A DNA stretch of 15,000 nucleotides from Chromera velia (taxonomy: Eukaryota; Sar; Chromeraceae): the NCBI GenBank assembly GCA_018398765.1, contig JAHBMJ010000184.1, positions 1 through 15,000 of the forward strand, written 5' to 3'. Under the pieces are notes generated by a model. The model did no database searches and was not told where the DNA came from. It worked only from the letters and a program-made list of their open reading frames with translations. Positions 8,823-15,000 of this stretch are shown here, one piece after another; position 1 is the first letter of the stretch; each line of letters starts with the position of its first letter. Position numbers and translations under genes: made by a program.

Positions 8823-10155
8823 GAATGATGTACTAAACACGTACCTCACGACGCGTGTCAAGCTAGCCGCGCTAAACACTGTAAACACGCAATCTACAAC
8901 TATTTTTTTCACATATAAGTGTGATTTAATTGAATCAGTCAAAAGTTTTTAAAATCACAATTATTGAGTCACAAATCATTGTGACACAAAAGGTTCTAGA
9001 AATTGAATTGAAGTTGAGTCCCAGTGCATTGAACAAATAAATTGCAAATAAATTGCTTTGACCAGTTTGATGCAAACAATTATTGCAATAGTTGCAATTA
9101 ATTGCCAATAATTGCCTATAAAACAAAAATTTAATTTTTTTAAGTGCTCTAGGGTGTTTAAAGGACTATTAATAACATTTTTGTGTTTTTTTATGCATAT
9201 TTAATATGATGTGTAGTGTATGTACTTATATAAATGAATTTAAAATCTTTGAAAGGAGTTATACTAAGTTATACAACTTATTACTAAGCTATTACTTCGT
9301 ATTAATACCTGTAATATATTTAACAATAACTATTTTTATTTTTTAACATAGAAAATATAAACTTAGAATTCAATATAAATGATAAACAATATGAACACAC
9401 TTTCATGTACGGTTCATAACATGAAAATTCTGTAACTGTACGTATAAGCAGTAAAAACTTACTGCTGGTATGTATAGTGCTTCAATTTTATGAGTATGCT
9501 GCATGCAAACAAGGCCTTATCCACGAAAACATCCATGCAATCGATCATACAATAGCAGAAACGAGAAAACACGAAGGCCACAATATTTTTATGCATCATT
9601 CAGTATTATTCATGAATCAAGGAAATGTATCAAGGCATGCAATTTTGTGAGTATGCACCGCGCGCATGCTTGATTGCTTTGGCGCCCTATAACATGCGTT
9701 TGGCCTTGTTTTTCACTAGTTTTGAGCCCAATAAAACACCTCAGACTCTCAATTTTGAAATTATATACAATTATTGCAATGAATTGCAATAAGCTAAGAG
9801 CTTGCAATGAATTATTGCTCCCAATTATTTGCAATTATTACAATTACAATTATTGCTTTCAATGCACTAAAAAATTTCCATTGTAACATACTATATAGTT
9901 CCAGTATACCCTAGGTCTTTGCTCCATAATGTAGGCTCCATTTACTTGTTCCGGGTTGCCTGACATGCTTGTCACCCTAGTTGTCACCTCTTTTATGGAT
10001 CTCCCCCACGCTCATAGCTCCCGTCACGGTGGTCTAGTGTATGGTATACTTTTACAGCGATCGCCCTGAGTGGCCTCACTTTTCCTCAGGCTCTTGTATC
10101 CTTTCTCTCGTTAGATATCCAAAATTTTAATGGATGTGACTTGATTGTACTTGAC
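8823..10155. other. AT-rich non-coding region with AATTGC clusters
   Basis: I find no gene in this 1.3 kb. Two clusters are enriched in AATTGCAA/TTGCAATTA words: about 9036-9118 and 9764-9862. A small perfect hairpin (8-bp stem, 4-base loop) sits at 9447-9466, and a TCACA...TGTGA inverted repeat lies near 8968-8985. From about 9930 to 10110 the sequence becomes more balanced in composition, with no recognisable feature. Confidence 0.55.
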
Positions 10156-10163
10156 TGGTTTTG
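10156..10163. repeat. 8-bp target-site duplication of MITE, left (TGGTTTTG)
   Basis: TGGTTTTG occurs immediately before the left terminal inverted repeat and again immediately after the right one (10391-10398). Confidence 0.85.
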
Positions 10164-10390
10164 CTAGGTGCTGCACATAAAAAAGAAGAAAAAAAATAGG
10201 CCTCCCCAACTTCAAGTTTTTTTTTTTTTTCAAGGTCAAAAGTCATATACACATCCTATATAGAAAAGTAAGTTTGAGAGTCAAAAGCGATTTTTTTCCT
10301 TTTGGAGGCACTTAAAATAAAAAAAGAAAAAAAAAATTAGGCTTCTCCAACTTTTTTTTTTTCTTTTTTTTTTTTATGTGCGGCGCCTAG
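10164..10390. mobile_element. 227-bp MITE with terminal inverted repeats, hAT-like
   Basis: The ends are inverted repeats: CTAGGTGCTGCACAT on the left and, read on the opposite strand, CTAGGCGCCGCACAT on the right. There are two mismatches in 15, both transitions, followed on each side by A-rich tracts. The element is flanked by a perfect 8-bp direct repeat, TGGTTTTG. An 8-bp duplication with short TIRs and no coding capacity fits a non-autonomous hAT-type MITE; P elements also make 8-bp duplications. Inside, the segment at 10175-10210 (CACATAAAAAAGAAG... TAGGCCTCCCCAAC) is echoed in the same orientation at about 10310-10352, so the element contains an internal duplication near its ends. Confidence 0.82.
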
Positions 10391-10398
10391 TGGTTTTG
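10391..10398. repeat. 8-bp target-site duplication of MITE, right (TGGTTTTG)
   Basis: Exact repeat of 10156-10163. Confidence 0.85.
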
Positions 10399-10416
10399 TG
10401 ACTTTCGTCCAATTTA

Positions 10417-10644
10417 ATCTGTATCTAGACTAGCGCCTAGAAGGAGGCCGTCTAGTCTTGTACAGAAGGTCTATAGATCTCGGTCACATGAGTCTGTCAA
10501 TCTAACTATTCTGCTCCAATCCTCTTATCAGGTAAGGATGAAGCTGACTGCAATTGCATGAGATATCGATCCGTGCAAGACTAGCAGGGCAAATGCTTAG
10601 GCAAATGCCGTAGCCCCCAGAAGTACGCACACCCGAAAGGCGGA
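10417..10644. repeat. Unclassified dispersed repeat, copy A1
   Basis: This is about 228 bp matching 12908-13123 in the same orientation, from ATCTGTAT to GAAAGGCGGA. By eye about 89 percent of aligned bases agree and the differences are nearly all transitions. A1 has some 10-12 extra bases near 10590-10608, where AGGCAAATGC-like words are duplicated. There is no open frame and no perfect tRNA-type promoter box. It starts 19 bp after the MITE target duplication. It could be a SINE, a short non-autonomous element or part of a larger transposon. Confidence 0.75.
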
Positions 10645-10740
10645 CATCATCATAATATATGATGCCATAGCCATGGTGCGGTACCGGCAGTCATGCTGCT
10701 TCTGCCCCATTATGGGCCCACCGTGGCATACAACACAAAT

Positions 10741-10850
10741 TATTTTCTTTTTTTTTCTGTTTTCTTTCTTTCTTTTTCATTCTTTCTCTTCTTTCTTTTT
10801 CAAACTTCCGATCTGTCTGTCTCAGACAGTCTTTCTCTCTCTCTCCCTCT

Positions 10851-10928
<78 letters not shown>

Positions 10929-10960
10929 CTCTCTTTCATTGATTGTCTGCTAGTTTTTCT
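10741..10960. repeat. Polypyrimidine tract with CT microsatellite
   Basis: The plus strand is almost purely C and T. A T-rich part (10741-10800) is followed by an almost uninterrupted (CT)n run from about 10830 to 10936. Overlapping open frames here encode only Ser-Leu or Arg-Glu dipeptide runs and are products of the repeat. Confidence 0.95.
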
Positions 10961-11490
10961 TTTATATTTCTTTCAGTTTTTTTTGAATAGAAAAGTAATA
11001 AAATAAGAGAGGAAACGGCGAAAGGAACGTTGAAGAGTGAGGAGAGGGATGGAAAGGAGAATTAATGAACTAACAGTTATTGCTTTCTTATTTTCAGACA
11101 CGCCACGTTCTATCAGAAGAAGTCTGAAAAGACTTGAACGGTACGATCAAGAATGATAAAACAACAAGAAATCAATGCAAAAAGAAAGGAACATACGATG
11201 CTTCTTCGCACCCCATTACACCCCATTGATGAAAATTCAAGAATACCGGGAACACCCCCCTTGGCAGCCCAAACGACCGTCACGACAACCCGGGCATAGG
11301 GTTGTCTCTTCGGACTCTAAACACCCCCCCTGCAGCACTGCCAAATCTATCCGGTGATGGCACCCGACGAATCCTTTTGGGACCGCTTTTTGAGACGTAC
11401 TCTCCTACTATGATTGCGATGACAGATATGACACTAAGTCGGAGGCTCTTCTTCTTGGCCCGATTCTTAGGAAGGAGGGAGAAAGCAGGT
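10961..11490. other. Region without a supported gene
   Basis: The segment continues downstream, in the minus sense, of the candidate gene ending at 11491. TTGCTTTCTTATTTTCAG at about 11080-11097 looks like a plus-strand splice acceptor, but no open exon follows it. In another minus frame, 11490-11280 stays open with many basic residues. It could be a further exon of the gene to its right, which I cannot show. Confidence 0.35.
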
Positions 11491-12624
11491 TTACGCTGGC
11501 GCAGGAAGAGTGGGTTCTTCCCTTGCTGCATCGGCCTGCAGCTGTTTCCGCATTGCCTTGCGGGCTGCCTTTTTCTGCGCGTTGACTTTGTTCTTCTTTG
11601 TTTGAGACACGTGAGAAGATGAATTGTCACTGGCCTTGAAGGGGGCGTCTCCCACTTCACAGCTTGCGCAGGGAACATATTCGTTGAAAGAGGGGGTAAC
11701 ACCCTCAGGACTAAAAGGCTTGTCTTCCACAGCGGCATCGTTGGAGACGGAATCCGGAGAAAGTGTTTCTGTGCTTGCATGCCGAGAGGAATTCTCGACA
11801 GCTCCTGTGTCAGAAGATGTGGACACTGTTTCCTTAGCGCTTATAAGATGATGTTCATGCCCGGTCGCTAAAGGAATGTTTGACTTGGAAGGAATGGTGG
11901 TGAGAGTCGCACCGTGTTGGTCGCTGTTAGGCGCTGGCATGAGTGTGGATACTAGTATGGATGGGTGTATAGTAGGGAAGACGGGAAGGCAGGGATTGGC
12001 GGGGAAATGAGAGGACCCATCCTCAGCGCTTATGCTGGCAGCACGCTCTATTGCTTGAGGACAGACCTGAGGCTTGTCAACGGAATCAAAAATGTGTGGC
12101 TCAGGAGGCTGCTAATCTTAGGGTGGGAGAAAAGAAACTGGAATGAAGGTTTTTTGGTCATGCTGTGTTCATCGATGCAGAAATGAGGAAGAACATAGAG
12201 ACAAAGTCATGGGATGTTCTGCAACTTCAAAAGAAAAAACGGTTTGCAATTTCTCTTCAAGAGGCCAGGAGACGGACTTCTTTAGGGGAAAAGAAACGGT
12301 TGCTGCGCTCTTTACAATCTGGTTAGATCCAAAGCCCCTAGGTGCTGGTGGCTGCTTCTGCTTTTTCTTCGATTTACGCCCTTGTGAACCTCGAGTCCCA
12401 GTGGTACGTGGGGTTCTGTGTCGACCTGGAGCACTCGATAGAAGCATACTTGGGGAGACAAGACGGGTCCCCAAAAGAAAAGAAAGAAACGACAGCGCAG
12501 TGGTTGCCATATTTGCAAATTGATCTTCATGCGTCTGCATAGCCCATGTCCTCAAAAGGACAGCAGAACAAACGTCTCGAAGCTTGATCACCTCGGCGGT
12601 GACGTCACCGGACAAGGTGGCCAT
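11491..12624 (-). CDS. Candidate two-exon gene of unknown function
   Basis: Two long open stretches lie in the same frame. The first runs from ATG 12624 and is plausible as coding to about 12316: a helical N-terminus (DVTAEVIKLRDVCSAVLL), then a basic low-complexity stretch RKSKKKQKQPPAPRGFG. A possible donor GTAAAG begins at 12315. A possible acceptor TTAGCAG ends at 12109. From 12108 to the TAA at 11493-11491 the frame is open for 205 codons: an acidic, Ser/Pro/Thr-rich sequence with a CASC motif, ending in a basic, Ala/Lys/Gln-rich stretch (KKAARKAMRKQLQADAA). The joined product would be about 308 residues. No family is recognised. It looks disordered and perhaps nuclear, but that is inference. 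The intron borders, the start and the 3' end are guesses. The 205-codon open stretch is the firmest part. Confidence 0.35.
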
Positions 12625-12901
12625 CCCAAAGCAGTCGAAAGGAAAAAACGGGCTAGCAAACGAAGGAAAACCTCACCGTGACCATGCTTATGAACTCCAC
12701 AAGAGATGTTTGGACAAAAAAGAAAATTCTCGGAGTTTTGCAAGAGATGCGCATCAGCTAGTGCATCAACTCAGATCCTAAGAGAATGAAGGGACCTGTT
12801 GCATAGCAAATGTGCGCAAAGACCTAAGTGTGTTCTCACAGAGAGGAGACGGCAAGTAAGGGACGACTGCTATTTCCTGGATCTATTAAACCAGCTCTGT
12901 T
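12625..12901. other. Upstream region of the candidate gene
   Basis: This is about 280 bp between the candidate start and repeat copy A2. The frame of the candidate exon stays open for some 16 codons upstream of the ATG before a TGA. I see no TATA box or other promoter element that I can defend. Confidence 0.3.
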
Positions 12902-12912
12902 ACCATGATCTG
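12902..12912. repeat. 11-bp direct repeat flanking repeat A2, left
   Basis: ACCATGATCTG occurs here and again at 13151-13161, on either side of repeat copy A2. It could be a target-site duplication. The last five bases (ATCTG) also occur at the start of copy A1, so part of the left copy may belong to the element itself. Confidence 0.5.
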
Positions 12913-13123
12913 TATATAGACTAGCACCTAGGAGAAGGCCATCTAGTCTCGTACAGAAGGTTTATAGATCTCGGTCACGTGAGTCTGTCAATCTAACTAT
13001 TCTGCTTCAATCCTCTCATCAAGCAAGGATGAAGCTGACTGCAATCGCATGAGATATCGATCCGTACAGGACTGGTAGGGCAACTACCATGGCCCCCAGA
13101 AGTATGCGCACCTGAAAGGCGGA
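12908..13123. repeat. Unclassified dispersed repeat, copy A2
   Basis: The homologue of 10417-10644, in the same orientation. Conserved blocks include ATAGATCTCGGTCAC, GAGTCTGTCAATCTAACTAT, GATGAAGCTGACTGCAAT and CCCCCAGAAGTA. If the flanking 11-bp repeats are a target duplication, the element extends to 13150. The variable length and lack of inverted ends would then suggest a retroposed sequence such as a SINE. No poly(A) tail or RNA polymerase III box was found. Confidence 0.75.
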
Positions 13124-13150
13124 TATAGAATAACCCAGTGTAGGATCTGA

Positions 13151-13161
13151 ACCATGATCTG
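13151..13161. repeat. 11-bp direct repeat flanking repeat A2, right
   Basis: ACCATGATCTG, identical to 12902-12912. Confidence 0.5.
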
Positions 13162-13169
13162 AAAAATGG

Positions 13170-13559
13170 TCACCCTCCTAAAGACCCTCTCGGCAGAGGA
13201 AAATCTAGGAGGAAAATCGTATACCGTTCGCCTCCAGACATGTCCTTGAGTTGGGAACCGTCGTCGGTTTGATGTCTGAAGGCGTCCCGAGAGACCAGGA
13301 CTCCGCTTTTGGTTTTCTGGCTTTTCAAAATTTGGCCAGGTCCGATCAGGCCTCCTCCAAGATCAGTGGGGCTCCGGATAGGGAACGAGTGGGGGAAAAC
13401 TTTCTGTATGGCATCGTAGGGGGGGTGTCGGCTACCCAGCTGCAATAGGAGAGCTTCGCTGGACCCTCCTTGGGGGAGATCAGTCCGCCCTTGACATTTT
13501 CTCAACAACAGTGAGGAGACTGCATCGCCAACTTTGCAGCTCTGACTCTCTCCGGCCAA
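13170..13559 (-). CDS. Unrecognised 129-codon open frame
   Basis: An ATG-started minus-strand frame of 129 codons fills the gap between repeat A2 and the minisatellite. It has a mixed, globular-looking composition (CKVGDAVSSLLLRKCQGR, then IFLLDFPLPRG at the end) with no motif I know. Its local base composition is more GC-rich than the AT-rich flanks, like the neighbouring arrays. It may be chance, or a remnant of a transposon. No splice partner or promoter was seen. Confidence 0.15.
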   Translation of the reverse strand: MAGESQSCKVGDAVSSLLLRKCQGRTDLPQGGSSEALLLQLGSRHPPYDAIQKVFPHSFPIRSPTDLGGGLIGPGQILKSQKTKSGVLVSRDAFRHQTDDGSQLKDMSGGERYTIFLLDFPLPRGSLGG

Positions 13560-13563
13560 TGAC

Positions 13564-14238
13564 CCGCCCAGTTTTTCAAACTTTTTCTTGATAGGGCTTC
13601 ATTATGTCCCCGATACTTGCTTGCTTACAGGTTTTGAGCCACACAGGCCTCCTCTCTGGGAAGTTGGACCCTGCTCTGCCTCTGTTTTCCGGTCAGTCAG
13701 GCTCCCCCACTGCCTCAGTGCCCCTCGATCTACCTCTAGCACAAAAGACCACCCAGTTTTTTTTTATTAGACTTCATTGTGTCCCCGACACTTGCTTATA
13801 GCTTGCAAGTTTTGAGCCATATAGGCCTCCTCTCTGAGAAGTTGGACCCTGCTCTGCCTCTGCCTTCTGGTCAGTCAGGCTCCCCTGCTGCCCCAATGCC
13901 CCTCAATCTACCTTCAGTACAAAAGACTACCCAGCTTTTCTTGATCGGACTTCATTATGTCCCCAACACTTGCTTGGTTGCAGGTGTTGAGCCACACAGG
14001 CCTCCTCTCTGGGAAGTTGGGCCCTGCTCTCGCCTGGCAGTGCTTTACCTCTGCTTTTCGGTCAGTCAGGCTCCCCCGCTGCCCCAGTGCCCCTCGATCT
14101 ACCTCCAGCACAAAAGACTACCCAGTTTTTCTTGATAGGACTTCATTATGTCCCCCATACTTGCTTGTTTGCAGGTTTTGAGCCACACAGGCCTCCTCTC
14201 TGGGAAGTTGTGCCCTGCTCTGCCTCTGCCTTCCGGTT
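13564..14238. repeat. Minisatellite of about 178-bp units, ~3.7 copies
   Basis: Units begin CTTCATTATGTCCCC at 13597, 13772, 13950 and 14141, giving lengths of 175, 178 and 191 bp. The fourth unit breaks off at about 14238. The end of a preceding unit (CCAGTTTTTC...TTGATAG) is visible from 13564. Each unit holds TTTTGAGCCACACAGGCCTC, GGTCAGTCAGGCTCCCC and ACAAAAGAC.ACCCAG blocks. The third unit is longer through an insertion near 14030-14048. Unit lengths are not consistent multiples of three, so the open frames crossing the array are not likely to be coding. Confidence 0.93.
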
Positions 14239-14239
14239 G

Positions 14240-14640
14240 GTACATGTGTGTGTATTCCTCCTTCAGTTACATGCCTATCTCTCCCTCTTCTGATTTTTTT
14301 CTCATTTCTTAGGACCGTCCCTGCATGTGTGTGTCTTCTTCCCTCAGTTATATGCCTGTCTGTACCTCTCTGCCTGACAAACTCGCTGTGTGTCTTCCTC
14401 CCTCAGTCACATGCCTGTCTATGCCTCTCTGCCTGACAAGCTTGCAGACACCTCTCCTTGCGATGCACAATTTTTTTTTAGTGTCTCCTGGCCTCTCTGT
14501 GTGTCTTGTCTGCCTGACAAGCTCGCAAACACCTCTCTTTATGGTGCACGATTGTTCTTTTCTGTCTCCTAGCCTCTCTGTGTGTGCTGTCTGCCTGATA
14601 AACTTGCAGATACCTCTTCTTGCGGTGCACGATCGCATGC
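14240..14640. repeat. Second tandem array, 59- and 81-bp units
   Basis: A pyrimidine-rich array follows directly. Units containing CTCTCTGCCTGACAA repeat at 14372, 14431, 14512 and 14593 (59, 81 and 81 bp apart). They carry CTTGCAGACACCTCT and GCGATGCACAA-type blocks. The first part (14240-14370) has looser copies of CCTCAGTTACATGCCT. Short open frames here reflect the repeat. It is probably a local expansion rather than a gene. Confidence 0.85.
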
Positions 14641-14733
14641 CGGGGGGGAGTGGGGTGCTTTTTGCCCCCTCTTCTGCATAGGAGACCGGCGCTTTTCTGC
14701 AAAAAACTCGTTCTCATAATTGGTAAGGAGTTG

Positions 14734-14999
14734 GAAGCTGAAACTTTGTGTAAGAAGACGTTGTAACAATAAAAAAAAAAGTATGGAACAGATTTTTTAT
14801 ATCATTTCTAGAAACATAGGTTGCCATACAAATTTTATGAGTTTCATATCATTTTTCTTACTATTGAAAACTGTTGAAAAATGGCCTAAAAATCAAAAAA
14901 TTTGTATGGCAGCCTATATTTCTAGAAATGATATAAAAAATCTGTTCTATAGTTCTTGTTTTATTGTTACAACGTCTTGTTATACAAAGTTTCAGCTTC
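14734..14999. mobile_element. Foldback element or MITE with 103-bp inverted arms
   Basis: 14734-14836 and 14897-14999 are near-perfect reverse complements (about 87 to 90 percent by eye), separated by a 60-bp loop. Arms start GAAGCTGAAACTTTGT and include ACGTTGTAACAATAAA, CAGATTTTTTATATCATTTC (identical in both arms) and CCATACAAATTTT. The inner part is AT-rich. Such a structure is typical of a MITE or foldback element; its RNA would form a long hairpin. The window stops at the end of the right arm, so the true ends and any target duplication are not visible. Confidence 0.85.
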
Positions 15000-15000
15000 T

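Noticed and set aside
8410-8952. Plus-strand open frames rich in Ser, Leu, Thr and His
   Set aside because: They are translations of the TCAC/TCAT simple repeat and have no independent coding signal.
9447-9466. Small perfect hairpin, 8-bp stem with a 4-base loop
   Set aside because: Too short and too common in AT-rich DNA to assign a role; no U-run or gene end accompanies it.
10673-10953. Open frames with Ser-Leu or Arg-Glu repeats on both strands
   Set aside because: They are produced by the CT microsatellite.
11080-11110. Plus-strand splice-acceptor-like sequence (polypyrimidine then CAG)
   Set aside because: All three downstream frames close quickly, so no exon is supported.
13588-14293. 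Repetitive plus-strand protein frames with HTGLLSGKLDPAL-like segments
   Set aside because: Repeat units of 175, 178 and 191 bp do not keep one reading frame, and the frames are interrupted. This is a minisatellite, not a repeat protein.
13564-14640. CRISPR array
   Set aside because: The repeats are 59-190 bp, adjoin one another without unique spacers, and the genome is eukaryotic.

Overview
The window is eukaryotic DNA. It holds a chromodomain-bearing Ty3/Gypsy (chromovirus) LTR retrotransposon, other short transposons, long simple-sequence arrays and minisatellites, and at most one or two spliced genes. I see no ribosome-binding sites, operons or other prokaryotic layout. Chromoviruses occur in fungi, plants and green algae, several protists and vertebrates, and nothing here fixes the lineage. 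A compact genome from a fungus, alga or protist is my guess only.

Layout. 1-1843 is AT-rich non-coding DNA with a dispersed TCAAA-rich repeat in both orientations. 1844-7874 is a complete but dead Ty3/Gypsy element on the minus strand. It has 311/319-bp LTRs (TG...CA) and a perfect 5-bp target duplication (GTCTT). Gag with a CCHC knuckle is followed by protease, RT, RNase H, HHCC/DDE integrase and a chromodomain. Every part carries stop codons, frame breaks or lost catalytic residues. 7880-8352 is AT-rich and contains another TCAAA-repeat copy. 8353-8822 is a 4-bp-period TCAC/TCAT array. 8823-10155 is AT-rich with AATTGC clusters. 10164-10390 is a 227-bp MITE with terminal inverted repeats and an 8-bp target duplication, as in hAT-type elements. 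Right after it, 10417-10644 is the first copy of an unclassified ~220-bp repeat, whose second copy lies at 12908-13123. A CT microsatellite occupies 10830-10936.

11491-12624 (minus) holds two long open stretches in the same frame, separated by a plausible intron. It is the only candidate for a host gene and I do not recognise the product. 13564-14238 is a tandem array of ~178-bp units, followed by a related-looking pyrimidine-rich array of ~59/81-bp units (14240-14640). The window ends in a large hairpin with 103-bp arms (14734-14999), probably a foldback MITE.

The functional theme is a transposon-rich, decaying neighbourhood. The retroelement's LTRs differ almost only by transitions. Many of its stops, and both RT active-site Asp-to-Asn changes, are C-to-T/G-to-A changes of the type left by cytosine deamination or a RIP-like process. 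I found no convincing new biological system. The hairpin, the repeat pair, the MITE and the candidate spliced gene are the most useful leads.
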